Below are positions 32,000-40,218 of a stretch of DNA of 40,218 nucleotides, in pieces. The stretch's first letter is position 1. The number at the start of each line of letters is the position of its first letter. A model generated the notes under the pieces. The model was not told where the DNA came from, did not search any database, and saw nothing but the letters and a program-made list of their open reading frames with translations. Position numbers and translations under genes: made by a program. This stretch comes from SVQP01 sp045658965 (GTDB taxonomy: Bacteria; Bacillota; Clostridia; Oscillospirales; CAG-272), in contig JAZOVZ010000054.1 of assembly GCA_045658965.1 (NCBI GenBank), forward strand, positions 1-40,218, written 5' to 3'.

Positions 32000-33706
32000 A
32001 TGATGCATTTGACCATAGACGGCAGAGAAGTACAGATCAAGGCAGGGCAATCGCTGCTCGATATTATTACCGAGATGGGCTTGCGCACGGGCAATTTGGC
32101 AGGTGAGCCGCTGGCTGCCAAGATCGCGGGCGAGGTTTTCACGCTCAATTATATCCCCTTGCGCGAAAAAGACGTACTGCCCGACAGAGAGTCCAAGCGG
32201 CGCGCTATGGCTGCCTCGGGCGGAAAAATCAGGCTTCTGCGCTATGCGGACGCCCAAGGGCGCGCGGCGTATACGCGCACGGCACAATTCGTGCTGTTTC
32301 TGGCGATCCACGAGCTGTGGCGCGGGGCAAGAGCCACCATGCGCTGTACGCTGGGCGCAGGGCTTTATATCAAGGTCACGGGGGCGGAGGATTTTTCTCT
32401 TGAGCGGCTGAGAGAGCGCGTAGACGACATCGTGGCGCGCGATATCGAGCTGAAATTCCGTCGTATTCCCACAGGGGAGGCGATCGAGCTGTACACACAG
32501 CGCGGACAGACCGACAAGGCGCGCCTGCTTTCCTACCGCACGCATCCCACGCTGGACGTGTACGAGTACGGCGATTTTGCCGATTATTATTACGGTGAGA
32601 TGATGCCGAGCACGGGGTATCTGCAAAGCTTTGAGATCGCGCCCACCGCGGACGGCTTTGTGTTCGTGTATCCTGACGCGGCAGACCCTACCCGCCCTGC
32701 TGCGTATCGTGAGATGGAACACTATTACGGCGTGTACAGCGAGGGCATTGCGTGGGGCAATCTGATGGGCTGCCGTACCGTGGCGGACTTAAATGAAATG
32801 GTGGAGTCGGGGCAGGTTCGTGAGCTGATCCGCGTCAACGAGGCGTTGCATGAAAAGAAGTTTTCGCAGGTGGCAGACATGATTTGTGAGCGAGGCGCGC
32901 GTGCTGTCATGCTGGCGGGCCCCAGCTCCTCGGGTAAGACCACCTCAGCCAACCGCCTTGCCACGCAGCTGCGCGTGCACGGCAAAAAGCCGATCTTAAT
33001 GAGTCTGGACGACTATTATATCGACCGTGACAAGATCGCGCCCGGACCTGACGGCAAGGTGGACCTTGAGCACATCAACACCATTGACGTAGCGCTTTTC
33101 GGGCAGCATTTGCGTGCTTTGCTGGCAGGGGAGCGGGTAGAGATACCTTGCTTTAATTTCAAGCAAGGAAAACGGGAATGGCAAGGGCACTTTTTGCAGC
33201 TGGACGAGGATTCGGTGATCATTGTCGAGGGCTTGCACGCGCTCAATCCCGTTATGCTGCCCAAGGGCCTTGCGCCCGAGGCGGTATTCAAGCTGTTTAT
33301 CTGTCCGCTGTTGCCGCTCAATCTCGATCTGCATAACCGCATTCCGTCAAGCTACCTGCGGCTTTTGCGCCGCATCGTGCGTGACTACGAGTTCCGCGGT
33401 GCGTCGGTCAGTCAGACGCTTTCCATGTGGGATTCGGTGCGCGCGGGCGAGGCGAGGTGGATCTTCCCGTTCCAGGAGCAGGCAGACGTGATTTTCAACA
33501 GCTCCACGCTCTATGAGCTGGCGGTGCTCAAAAAGCATATCTTCCCGTTGCTTGTGGAGGTAGAGCCCGACGACGAGTATTACGAGGAGGTGCGTGCCAT
33601 CGTCAAGGTGCTCAATTTCGTGCACAGTGCCGACGTGGACGACGAGATCCCACCCACAAGCCTTGTGCGTGAGTTCATCGGAGGGAATAGCTTTTACAGG
33701 AAATAA
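32000..33706 (+). CDS. Nucleoside (uridine-kinase-like) kinase with TGS and ThrRS-like N-terminal domains
   Basis: A 568-residue protein. Residues about 1-62 are a TGS/ubiquitin-like domain (LTIDGREVQIKAGQSLLDII). Residues about 75-240 resemble the editing/SAD region of threonyl-tRNA synthetase without its catalytic histidines. Residues about 290-510 are a uridine kinase/phosphoribulokinase-type P-loop kinase: GPSSSGKTT (307-315), MSLDDYYIDR and IIVEGLHALNP. This architecture is a known clostridial and thermotogal family usually called nucleoside kinase; its substrate is not established. Control by a guanine-type riboswitch suggests a purine nucleoside. Two adjacent ATGs (32000 and 32003) follow AAAGGAG; spacing slightly favours 32003. 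Confidence 0.9.
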   Translation: MMHLTIDGREVQIKAGQSLLDIITEMGLRTGNLAGEPLAAKIAGEVFTLNYIPLREKDVLPDRESKRRAMAASGGKIRLLRYADAQGRAAYTRTAQFVLFLAIHELWRGARATMRCTLGAGLYIKVTGAEDFSLERLRERVDDIVARDIELKFRRIPTGEAIELYTQRGQTDKARLLSYRTHPTLDVYEYGDFADYYYGEMMPSTGYLQSFEIAPTADGFVFVYPDAADPTRPAAYREMEHYYGVYSEGIAWGNLMGCRTVADLNEMVESGQVRELIRVNEALHEKKFSQVADMICERGARAVMLAGPSSSGKTTSANRLATQLRVHGKKPILMSLDDYYIDRDKIAPGPDGKVDLEHINTIDVALFGQHLRALLAGERVEIPCFNFKQGKREWQGHFLQLDEDSVIIVEGLHALNPVMLPKGLAPEAVFKLFICPLLPLNLDLHNRIPSSYLRLLRRIVRDYEFRGASVSQTLSMWDSVRAGEARWIFPFQEQADVIFNSSTLYELAVLKKHIFPLLVEVEPDDEYYEEVRAIVKVLNFVHSADVDDEIPPTSLVREFIGGNSFYRK

Positions 33707-33712
33707 ATACGA

Positions 33713-33742
33713 AAGGGCTGCACCCGATGTGGTGTAGCCCTT
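33713..33742. terminator. Bidirectional terminator between kinase and DMT transporter genes
   Basis: AAGGGCTGCACC, loop CGATGT and GGTGTAGCCCTT lie between convergent genes; the plus strand continues TTGGCTTTTATTT. Confidence 0.8.
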
Positions 33743-33747
33743 GGCTT

Positions 33748-34638
33748 TTATTTGGTTTTGGATTTGAGATCCCCCACGGCGATCAGTACGGCGGATGCGA
33801 TGACCAAAGCCGAGCCGATCAATACGGCGGGCTTGGTGGTCTCCTGCATAAAGACAATGCCGATGACGACGCCCGTAATGGGTTCGAGTGCGCTGAGGAT
33901 GGACGCCTTTTCACCGCCGATGCGCAACGCCCCTTGCTGAAACAGCACCACCGCGCCCGTGGTGACCGAGGTGGCAAATAAGAGGCAAAGACCCCAACCG
34001 AGGAGCGTTTTGGGCAGGGCAAGCTGCCCCGAACAAACGCAGATCAAAAACAGAATGACGCTGCTCCAGAGTGCAAAGTAGAAGCAGAACAAAAAGCCCG
34101 AAAATTGCTCGTTTTGAAATCGGGAGAGCAAAACCACGTAAACGGCAAACGCGACCGCCGAGCCCAGCGCAAGCGCGGTGCCGACGGGGTCAAGTGCTTG
34201 CGTTGGGTCAAAGAACAGCGCAATGCCCACAAAGCAAATGCCGACGCTGCATAGCGTGATCCCCGAGAATTTTTTGCGCAAAAAGAGAATGCCGATCAAA
34301 AGCACCAGGCAGGGGTAAACGAAATGAAAGGTGGTGGCAACGCCCGAGGCGATGAAGGTATAGGAGCCGAACAGCAGCACAGGCGTCAGCACGCCGCCAA
34401 ACAGGGCGGGCAAAGCAAGCGGCAAAAGGCTTTTGCGGGGGCAGACAAGCGTTTTTTGCTGTGCAAGGGCAAGCAGGGCAAGGCTTGGCAGGGCGAGCGC
34501 ATTACGCAGAAAAGCGAGCGTGAGTGCGTTAACGCCCTCTGCATAAACGTATTTTGCCATAATGGGCATGCAGCCGTAGATCACGGCGCTCAGAATTGCG
34601 CAAATATAGCCCGCGAGCTGCTTTTTGTTACCTTTCAT
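33748..34638 (-). CDS. DMT-superfamily transporter (EamA family)
   Basis: A 296-residue integral membrane protein with about ten hydrophobic segments arranged as two EamA repeats (about 8-140 and 153-290). Typical features are the repeat-start AGYICAILSAVIYGCMPIMAKY and, in the second repeat, the LEPITGVVIGIVFMQE end motif. Such carriers export amino acids, nucleobases/nucleosides or other small metabolites; no substrate can be given. GGGAGGCAGGC precedes the start and a consensus-like promoter lies upstream. It is monocistronic and convergent with the nucleoside kinase gene. Confidence 0.93.
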   Translation of the reverse strand: MKGNKKQLAGYICAILSAVIYGCMPIMAKYVYAEGVNALTLAFLRNALALPSLALLALAQQKTLVCPRKSLLPLALPALFGGVLTPVLLFGSYTFIASGVATTFHFVYPCLVLLIGILFLRKKFSGITLCSVGICFVGIALFFDPTQALDPVGTALALGSAVAFAVYVVLLSRFQNEQFSGFLFCFYFALWSSVILFLICVCSGQLALPKTLLGWGLCLLFATSVTTGAVVLFQQGALRIGGEKASILSALEPITGVVIGIVFMQETTKPAVLIGSALVIASAVLIAVGDLKSKTK

Positions 34639-34671
34639 GCCTGCCTCCCGTTTGTATTTTTATCCGCGCCC

Positions 34672-34700
34672 ATTATAGCATATTTTGCCGAGAAAAGCAA
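34672..34700 (-). promoter_or_regulatory. SigA-type promoter for the DMT transporter
   Basis: On the minus strand TTGCTT (34695-34700), a 17-nt spacer and TATAAT (34672-34677). Confidence 0.75.
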
Positions 34701-34833
34701 TCGGCTTGCGCAAAATGTAAGCGGAAACTGATTGGCGGTTTTGGCACATGGCAAAGGAAACAAGGGAGGTGCTCGGTATTTGTGCAGTATTAATAAAAAT
34801 GTTATGAAATTATGAAAAGATTTGAGTTAAATA

Positions 34834-34862
34834 TTGACAGTTTTGTGATTATGGATTATAAT
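34834..34862 (+). promoter_or_regulatory. Perfect SigA-type promoter of the nucleoside ABC importer operon
   Basis: TTGACA (34834-34839), a 17-nt spacer and TATAAT (34857-34862). The 56-nt leader that follows has no riboswitch-like structure. Confidence 0.92.
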
Positions 34863-34918
34863 AGAAGCAGCATAAAAATGCGAAAATATGGGAATAACCC
34901 AAAAACAGGAGAGGAAAA

Positions 34919-36031
34919 ATGAAAAAAGTATTAAGCTTGGCTCTGTGCCTGATCATGGCACTCTCTATGCTTAGCCTCGTTGCTTGTAACACCGAGCCCG
35001 AGACCTATGAGATCGCTGTCGTTACCGACGTCGGTCAGCTCATGGATAAGGGCTTCAACCAGGGTACCTGGGAAGGTGCTGAGGCTTATGCAAAGGCAAA
35101 CAACAAGACCTACAAGTACTATCAGCCCGCAAACGGCTCCGATGCGACCGACAACGACCGTATCGCTGCTATGCGTCAGGCAATCACCAACGGCGCGAAG
35201 ATCATCATCGCTCCCGGCTTCCTGCAGGCAACTGCAATGACCACGGTAGCTGTTGAGAATCCCGACGTTAAGTTCGTATTCATCGACGGTTGGACTCTGA
35301 CCGATGCAGATGGCAATGCTCTGCCTAACGTAACCGCAGTTGTTTACAAGGAGCAGGAATCCGGCTACCTTGCAGGCTACGCAGCAGTTATGGACGGCTA
35401 CAGAAAGCTCGGCTTCACCGGTGGCGGCGGCGGTACTAACCCTGCATGCAACCGTTTCGGCTATGGCTTTGTTCAGGGTGCAGAAGCAGCAGCTAAGGAG
35501 CTGGGCCTGGAGGCAGGTGCAGTTTCCGTTAAGTTCAGCTTCCAGCACGGCGCAAACTTCAGCGCATCTCCCGAGCTGCAGGCACAGATCAACGGTTGGT
35601 ACAGCGGCGGAACTGAGGTCGTATTCGCATGCGGCGGTTCTATGTTCGAGTCCGTTAAGGCAGCTGCTGAGGCTAACCCCGGTGCAAAGATCATCGGTGT
35701 TGACGTTGACCAGTCCTACGCTTCCGAGCTGGTTATCACCAGCGCAGTTAAGGGTCTGAAGGAATCCGTTGGTAAGGTTCTTGAGCAGTACTACGCTGAC
35801 AAGTGGGATGCAGAGCTTGCAGGCAAGACCCAGAACCTGGGCGCAGCTGACGATGCAACCGGTCTGCCCATCGAAACTTCCAGATTCTCTACCTTCACCG
35901 CTGATCAGTACAACGCACTGTTCGCACAGATCAAGAGCGGCGCAGTAGCTCCCAAGGCTGAGGTTCCCGGCGATGCAAATAACGCTGACTGGCTGACCGG
36001 CTTTGAGAAGATCGTAGTTGAATTTGAATAA
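34919..36031 (+). CDS. BMP-family nucleoside-binding lipoprotein
   Basis: A 370-residue lipoprotein with signal peptide and lipobox SLVAC (C23). The mature part is a Bmp/PnrA-like (TmpC, NupN) receptor: IAVVTDVGQLMDKGFNQGTWEGA, FIDGW, KEQESGYLAGYAA and a glycine-rich LGFTGGGGG segment. Characterised members bind purine or general nucleosides and hand them to an ABC importer, whose ATPase and two permeases follow. Codon use is biased as in the surface-protein genes, in line with the high demand for the binding protein. GAGAGGAAAA precedes the start. A strong hairpin separates it from the ATPase gene. Confidence 0.95.
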   Translation: MKKVLSLALCLIMALSMLSLVACNTEPETYEIAVVTDVGQLMDKGFNQGTWEGAEAYAKANNKTYKYYQPANGSDATDNDRIAAMRQAITNGAKIIIAPGFLQATAMTTVAVENPDVKFVFIDGWTLTDADGNALPNVTAVVYKEQESGYLAGYAAVMDGYRKLGFTGGGGGTNPACNRFGYGFVQGAEAAAKELGLEAGAVSVKFSFQHGANFSASPELQAQINGWYSGGTEVVFACGGSMFESVKAAAEANPGAKIIGVDVDQSYASELVITSAVKGLKESVGKVLEQYYADKWDAELAGKTQNLGAADDATGLPIETSRFSTFTADQYNALFAQIKSGAVAPKAEVPGDANNADWLTGFEKIVVEFE

Positions 36032-36069
36032 TCGATTCTTGAATCGTTACAGACAAATTTAAATAACGC

Positions 36070-36104
36070 ACTTGCAGAGCTCCCCCTCGGGGAGCTCTGC
36101 AAGT
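36070..36104 (+). terminator. Strong intercistronic hairpin without T-run
   Basis: ACTTGCAGAGCTCCCC, loop CTC and the exact complementary arm form a 16-bp stem. With no following T-run it is more likely a 3' stabiliser or partial attenuator than a full terminator, and would explain higher expression of the binding protein than of the ATPase and permeases. Confidence 0.75.
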
Positions 36105-36152
36105 CAGGATTTGGAAGAGGGCAGGGCGGCGGATGTCCTCCCCTTTTGTTAT

Positions 36153-36168
36153 CTTGACCCGGGTCAAG
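36153..36168. promoter_or_regulatory. 16-bp perfect palindrome, possible operator
   Basis: CTTGACCCGGGTCAAG is a perfect palindrome 52 bp before the ATPase start codon. It could be a dimeric regulator site or a small hairpin. TTGACC inside it resembles a -35 box, but no -10 box follows at 17 nt. Confidence 0.4.
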
Positions 36169-36220
36169 GTAAGAAAAGAGCAGAGCATTCGAATTTATAT
36201 AGAAAAAAGGAGCACTTATT

Positions 36221-37807
36221 ATGAGTGAGGCAAAGAGAAAGGACGAGGGCGTCGGCGCGGGTACGGAATATCCTTACGTGATCGAGATGTGCAACATCAC
36301 CAAGGAATTCCCCGGCATTATCGCAAATGACGACATCACCCTGCAGCTGCGGCGCGGCGAGATCCACGCGTTGCTTGGCGAGAACGGTGCGGGAAAATCG
36401 ACCTTGATGAGCGTGCTGTTCGGCTTGTATCAGCCCGAAAAGGGTGAGATCCGCAAGGACGGCAAAAAGGTAACGATCAAGGACCCCAACGACGCAAACG
36501 CGCTTGGTATCGGTATGGTGCACCAGCATTTCAAGCTGGTTGACGTGTTCACGGTGCTTGACAATATCATTCTGGGCGTTGAGCCCAACACGGCGGGATT
36601 TCTCAAAAAGAAGCAGGCAAGGGAAAAGGTGCTGCGCCTTTCCAAGACCTACGGACTTGGCGTTGATCCCGATGCGCTGGTGGAGAATATTACGGTAGGC
36701 ATGCAGCAGAGAACCGAAATTCTCAAAATGCTGTACCGTGATAACGAGATACTGATCTTTGACGAGCCCACCGCGGTGCTGACTCCGCAGGAGATCGAGG
36801 AGCTGATGGGCGTCATGAAGGGCTTAGCTGCCGAGGGCAAGTCCATTCTGTTCATCACGCATAAGCTCAACGAGATCATGGCAGTTGCTGACAGATGTAC
36901 CGTGTTGCGCAAGGGTAAGTATATCGGTACGGTCAACGTAGCGGACACCACCAAGGAAGAGCTTTCCAATATGATGGTCGGACGCGACGTCAAATTCGTC
37001 GTGGATAAAGAGCAGGCAAATCCCGGCGCAGTCGTGCTGGAGGTTGGTGGCATGTGCGTCAAGGGCAGCAAGGGCAAAAAGGACGCCGTGCACGACGTTT
37101 CGCTTTGCGTGCGCGAGGGTGAGATCGTTTGTATTGCGGGCATTGACGGCAACGGACAGACCGAGTTTGTACACGCACTGACCGGTCTTTGCAAAACCTC
37201 GGGCGGCAGTATCAAGCTGCTTGGCGAGGATATTACCAAAAAGAGCATCCGATACAGAAATACGCACGGCATGAGCCATATTCCCGAGGACAGACACAAG
37301 CACGGCTTGGTGCTTGACTATTCTCTGGAGGAAAACATGGTGCTGCAAAGATATTTTGAGCCGCAGTTCAAAAAGGGTGGCTTTATCCGCTTTGACGCGG
37401 TGCGCACCTATGCCGAGGGCTTGATCGAAAAGTTTGACGTGCGCTCGGGACAGGGCGCGGTCACGGTTTCGCGCTCCATGTCGGGCGGTAACCAGCAAAA
37501 GGCGATCGTTGCGCGCGAGATGGATCGCGAGCACAAGCTGCTGATCGCCGTGCAGCCCACGCGCGGACTTGACGTTGGCGCAATCGAGTATATCCACAAG
37601 CAGATCGTAAGCTCCAGAGATAACGGCACGGCAGTGCTGCTGGTCTCTCTTGAGCTTGAGGAGGTCATGAGCCTGTCCGATAGAATTTTGGTCATGTACG
37701 AGGGCGAGATCGTGGGCGAGCTTGATCCCAAGGAAACCACGGTGCAGGAGCTTGGACTTTATATGGCAGGCGCGAAGCGCCGGGCAGGGAAGGAGGAAGT
37801 AAAGTGA
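36221..37807 (+). CDS. Nucleoside ABC importer, double ATPase subunit
   Basis: A 528-residue protein with two fused ABC domains (NupO/RbsA type). The first has Walker A GENGAGKS (53-60), Q-loop HQHFKLVDVFTV, signature-like VGMQQR and Walker B ILIFDEPTAVL. The second has the variant GIDGNGQTE in place of Walker A, SGGNQQK as signature and LLIAVQPTRGLD; loss of the second catalytic site is normal in this family. It energises uptake through the two permeases encoded next. AAAAAGGAGCACTTATT sets the start. The GTG start of the next gene overlaps its stop. Confidence 0.95.
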   Translation: MSEAKRKDEGVGAGTEYPYVIEMCNITKEFPGIIANDDITLQLRRGEIHALLGENGAGKSTLMSVLFGLYQPEKGEIRKDGKKVTIKDPNDANALGIGMVHQHFKLVDVFTVLDNIILGVEPNTAGFLKKKQAREKVLRLSKTYGLGVDPDALVENITVGMQQRTEILKMLYRDNEILIFDEPTAVLTPQEIEELMGVMKGLAAEGKSILFITHKLNEIMAVADRCTVLRKGKYIGTVNVADTTKEELSNMMVGRDVKFVVDKEQANPGAVVLEVGGMCVKGSKGKKDAVHDVSLCVREGEIVCIAGIDGNGQTEFVHALTGLCKTSGGSIKLLGEDITKKSIRYRNTHGMSHIPEDRHKHGLVLDYSLEENMVLQRYFEPQFKKGGFIRFDAVRTYAEGLIEKFDVRSGQGAVTVSRSMSGGNQQKAIVAREMDREHKLLIAVQPTRGLDVGAIEYIHKQIVSSRDNGTAVLLVSLELEEVMSLSDRILVMYEGEIVGELDPKETTVQELGLYMAGAKRRAGKEEVK

Positions 37808-39009
37808 AAAACCGAATCAAGGCGTTTTTCGCCAAGGACGGCACAAAGTCGATCCTTTCTTCGCTGCTTTGCATTGCTGCAGGCATTTTCGTCGGCTGGT
37901 TGGTGCTGCTGATCCTGGCACTTACCTCGGACAAGATCCCCGTTTCTCATGCTTTCAAAGGGCTTACCATCATTTTAGCAGGTCCTTTTGCCAGCGGCGG
38001 CGCAAAAAATATTGCGTTTGTGCTGGGTGATATGCTGTTCGAGGCAGCACCGCTGATGCTGACGGGTCTTTCTGTTGCCATTGCGTTTAAGACGGGCCTT
38101 TTCAATATCGGTGCACCGGGTCAGTATCTCATGGGTGCTATGGGCTCGGTTATCGTGGCGCTTTCCATTCCCACCACCCCCGAGACGGCAATTTTCGTGT
38201 GGCTGCTTGCCTTGCTGGTCGGCATGGTCTGCGGCATGCTTTGGGGCATGATCCCCGGCTTTTTCAAGGCGGTGCTGGGCGTCAACGAGGTCATTGTGTG
38301 TATCATGACCAACTGGATCGCGGCAAACGTCGTCAGCTGGGTATTCTTCAATAACAAGCAGTTCCTCAATAACGCGGGCGGTAAAACGGCATATACGCTG
38401 CCCACCACCGCAAACGGTGTTGCAACGCCCAAGTTAGGGCTGGATAAGCTCTTCCCCGGCTCCAATATCGATATCGGTATTTTTATTGCCATTATCGTGG
38501 CGATCGGTATCTTTATTCTGCTCAACAAGACCACGCTTGGCTATGAGCTCAAGGCGTGCGGTCACAACAAAAACGCGGCAAAGTACGCGGGCATGAACGA
38601 AAAGCGCAACATTATGCTGTCCATGGCGATCGCGGGCGGACTTGCGGCACTGGGAGCTTCGCTGTACTACCTCAACGGCGGCGCAGAGCTTGCATGGAAC
38701 ACCTACGGCAAGCTGCCCGATACCGGCTTTAACGGCATTCCCGTAGCGCTTCTGGCAAGCAACAATCCGCTGGGTGTCATATTCAGCTCGGTATTCTTGC
38801 GCTTTATCGATAAAGGCGGCTACAACCTTGCGGGCTTTACTGCCTACAACGAGTACGTGTCCGACCTGATCATTGCGGTGATCATCTACTTTGCGGGCTT
38901 TGCAAAGCTGATTCAGGATCTGCTTTCCAGACGCAGAGCGAGCAAGAAGGAAAAGGTGGCTGCCAAGCTTGATCAAGCTACGCAAGGGAAGGAGGAAGAA
39001 GACAAATGA
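37804..39009 (+). CDS. Nucleoside ABC importer, permease subunit 1
   Basis: A 401-residue membrane protein of the BPD_transp_2 family (NupP-like) with about nine to ten hydrophobic segments. Typical motifs are LTGLSVAIAFKTGLFNIGAPGQYLMGA and LKACGHNKNAAKYAGMNEKRN. It starts with GTG at 37804, overlapping the ATPase stop (GTGA) and following GGAAGGAGGAAGTAAA. The charged C-terminal tail (RRRASKKEKVAAKLDQATQG) is cytoplasmic. It should pair with permease 2 to form the channel. Confidence 0.94.
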   Translation: MKNRIKAFFAKDGTKSILSSLLCIAAGIFVGWLVLLILALTSDKIPVSHAFKGLTIILAGPFASGGAKNIAFVLGDMLFEAAPLMLTGLSVAIAFKTGLFNIGAPGQYLMGAMGSVIVALSIPTTPETAIFVWLLALLVGMVCGMLWGMIPGFFKAVLGVNEVIVCIMTNWIAANVVSWVFFNNKQFLNNAGGKTAYTLPTTANGVATPKLGLDKLFPGSNIDIGIFIAIIVAIGIFILLNKTTLGYELKACGHNKNAAKYAGMNEKRNIMLSMAIAGGLAALGASLYYLNGGAELAWNTYGKLPDTGFNGIPVALLASNNPLGVIFSSVFLRFIDKGGYNLAGFTAYNEYVSDLIIAVIIYFAGFAKLIQDLLSRRRASKKEKVAAKLDQATQGKEEEDK

Positions 39010-39980
39010 CCTTTCTCATTCAACAAACACTGATCTACACCATTCCGCTTATGATCGTCGCGCTTGCGGGCGTGTTTGCGGAGCGAAGCGGTATTATCAA
39101 CATTGCGCTTGACGGTATTATGATCTTTGGCTCGTTTGTGGGTGCACTTTCGGTGTATATCATGCAAACGGGTGATATGCTGGGCGGCAATACGCAGCTG
39201 ATGTTTGTCATCGCCATGCTGGTGTCGGCTCTGGCGGGCGCGCTGTTCTCGCTGCTGCTCTCGTTCTCTGCCATCAATCTCAAGGCGGATCAGACCATTG
39301 GCGGTACGGCACTGAATATGCTCGCACCTGCCATTACGTTGCTGATCGTCAAGATCGTGTCCATGCAGGACAGACTTTCGATGCCCAAGGCACTCGGCTT
39401 TATCATTTCCAATCCCGAGATGAACGGTGTGCTCAAGCCCTTCCTTGATAAGATGTTCATCTCCACGTATATCGTCATTGCGCTGTTCGTGGTGCTCTCC
39501 ATCCTGCTTTACAAGACCAAGTACGGCTTGCGTCTGCGCGCGTGCGGTGAGCATCCGCATGCAGCGGACAGCGTGGGCATCAACGTTTCCCGTATGCGCT
39601 ACCTTGGCACCACCATTTCGGGTGCTTTGGCGGGCATGGGTGGTTATATCTATATTGCCACCACCGCCAGCGGCACTGCCGAGGGCACGGTTGCGGGCAT
39701 GGGCTTCCTTGCTTTGGCGATCATGATCTTCGGTAACTGGAAGCCGTGGGGCATTGCGCTTGGCTCGCTTTTGTTCGGCTTGCTCAAGTGCATCGGCGCG
39801 ACCTACGCTTCGCTTGATATCAACGGCGACGGCATCTACGCGCTCAAGGAGCTGGGACTTCCCATTTACTTCTATAATCTCGTACCGTATATCGTCGTAC
39901 TGCTGGTGCTTGCGTTTACCGCAGGTAAATCCAGAGCACCCAAGGCAGAGGGTATTCCTTACGATAAGGGACAACGCTGA
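39006..39980 (+). CDS. Nucleoside ABC importer, permease subunit 2
   Basis: A 324-residue membrane protein (NupQ-like, BPD_transp_2) with about eight to nine hydrophobic segments. ERSGIINIALDGIMIFGSFVG near the N-terminus and LRLRACGEHPHAADSVGINVSRMRYLG in the cytoplasmic loop are family signatures. The start overlaps the stop of permease 1 (ATGA), after GGAAGGAGGAAGACAA. It is the last gene of the four-gene importer operon and is followed by a terminator. Confidence 0.94.
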   Translation: MTFLIQQTLIYTIPLMIVALAGVFAERSGIINIALDGIMIFGSFVGALSVYIMQTGDMLGGNTQLMFVIAMLVSALAGALFSLLLSFSAINLKADQTIGGTALNMLAPAITLLIVKIVSMQDRLSMPKALGFIISNPEMNGVLKPFLDKMFISTYIVIALFVVLSILLYKTKYGLRLRACGEHPHAADSVGINVSRMRYLGTTISGALAGMGGYIYIATTASGTAEGTVAGMGFLALAIMIFGNWKPWGIALGSLLFGLLKCIGATYASLDINGDGIYALKELGLPIYFYNLVPYIVVLLVLAFTAGKSRAPKAEGIPYDKGQR

Positions 39981-39992
39981 TCATTCGAATAC

Positions 39993-40027
39993 AAGGCGGC
40001 AAGCAGAAATGCTTGCCGCCTTACTTT
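39993..40027 (+). terminator. Terminator of the nucleoside importer operon
   Basis: AAGGCGGCAAGCA, loop GAAA and the exact complement, followed by ACTTTG, a modest T-run. Confidence 0.82.
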
Positions 40028-40137
40028 GTCAAAAAAATCCACCTGCGTGTTTTGGATAAAATTCGTGAATTCTTCTAATAATATCTTTGGAAATCACCAA
40101 ATCAGTGAAATTTTGATGTATGGAAAGGTTTATATAT

Positions 40138-40218
40138 ATGAAAGCAACCGGTATTGTGAGAAGAATTGACGACCTTGGCAGGGTCGTAATCCCCAAGGAG
40201 ATCAGACGCACCATGCGC
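40138..40218 (+). CDS. spoVT: SpoVT/AbrB-family transcriptional regulator, N-terminal part (cut by window end)
   Basis: The first 27 codons are visible, MKATGIVRRIDDLGRVVIPK followed by EIRRTMR, the SpoVT-type AbrB swapped-hairpin DNA-binding domain. SpoVT controls sporulation genes under sigma-G in Bacillus, but paralogues with the same N-terminus (AbrB, Abh) act in transition-state control, so the exact member cannot be fixed without the C-terminus. GGAAAGG lies 10-16 nt before the ATG. The gene continues beyond the window. Confidence 0.85.
   Translation, partial: MKATGIVRRIDDLGRVVIPKEIRRTMR

Noticed and set aside
36154..36190. Separate promoter for the importer ATPase gene, from TTGACC inside the palindrome
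   Set aside because: No -10 element occurs at 16-18 nt spacing; the palindrome itself is the better explanation.

Overview
The window looks like chromosomal DNA from an anaerobic, Gram-positive, gut-type clostridium (Bacillota, Clostridia; an Oscillospirales or Christensenellales relative is my guess). The support is a T-box leader, a purine riboswitch, SigA-type promoters with 17-bp spacers, AAGGAGG-type ribosome binding sites, ferredoxin-linked 2-oxoacid metabolism, YitT, a SpoVT-type regulator at the right edge, and palindromic intergenic repeats of a kind common in uncultured clostridia. No rRNA, tRNA, phage, insertion sequence or CRISPR array was seen.

Layout. 1-1518: a leftward pair, a CPBP membrane protease and a permuted papain/NlpC-like protein. 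1604-2212: a nested palindromic repeat, an array of four mini-hairpins and a bidirectional terminator. 2211-13129: a nine-gene leftward operon behind a perfect promoter and a T-box leader. In order of transcription it encodes an XRE-cupin-acyl-CoA synthetase fusion, a P-loop ATPase, a four-subunit 2-oxoacid:ferredoxin oxidoreductase (ferredoxin, alpha, beta, gamma), branched-chain aminotransferase, an isopropylmalate-synthase homologue that lacks key catalytic residues, and a TIM-barrel/acyl-CoA synthetase fusion. 13266-17418: a YbiT-like ABC-F protein with a degenerate second ATPase domain, a HAD phosphatase, a hairpin repeat array and a GH127-like hydrolase. 17614-24194: two membrane-anchored surface proteins with highly-expressed-type codon use; the larger (1607 aa) carries a ribosomal protein uL15-like domain on its predicted cytoplasmic side. 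24206-27214: YitT, a CyuA-family desulfidase/dehydratase and a small membrane protein. 27248-30143: repeats, purC and a metallo-beta-lactamase-fold lipoprotein. 30151-34700: an orphan solute-binding lipoprotein, a guanine-type purine riboswitch in front of a TGS/ThrRS-like nucleoside kinase, and a DMT exporter. 34834-40022: a complete BMP-family nucleoside ABC importer. 40138-end: the start of a SpoVT/AbrB regulator.

How the genes work together. The most interesting part is the T-box operon. Two acyl-CoA synthetases, a ferredoxin-dependent 2-oxoacid oxidoreductase and a branched-chain aminotransferase are together enough to turn branched or aryl short-chain acids into amino acids: activation, reductive carboxylation, transamination. 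A T-box, which turns genes on when a tRNA is uncharged, argues for this biosynthetic direction over amino-acid breakdown. The candidate specifier is AUC (isoleucine). The unusual fusions and the catalytically altered LeuA-like protein could supply sensing and control; that is inference. A second theme is purine salvage: the riboswitch-controlled nucleoside kinase, the BMP-type nucleoside importer and purC lie within about 12 kb.
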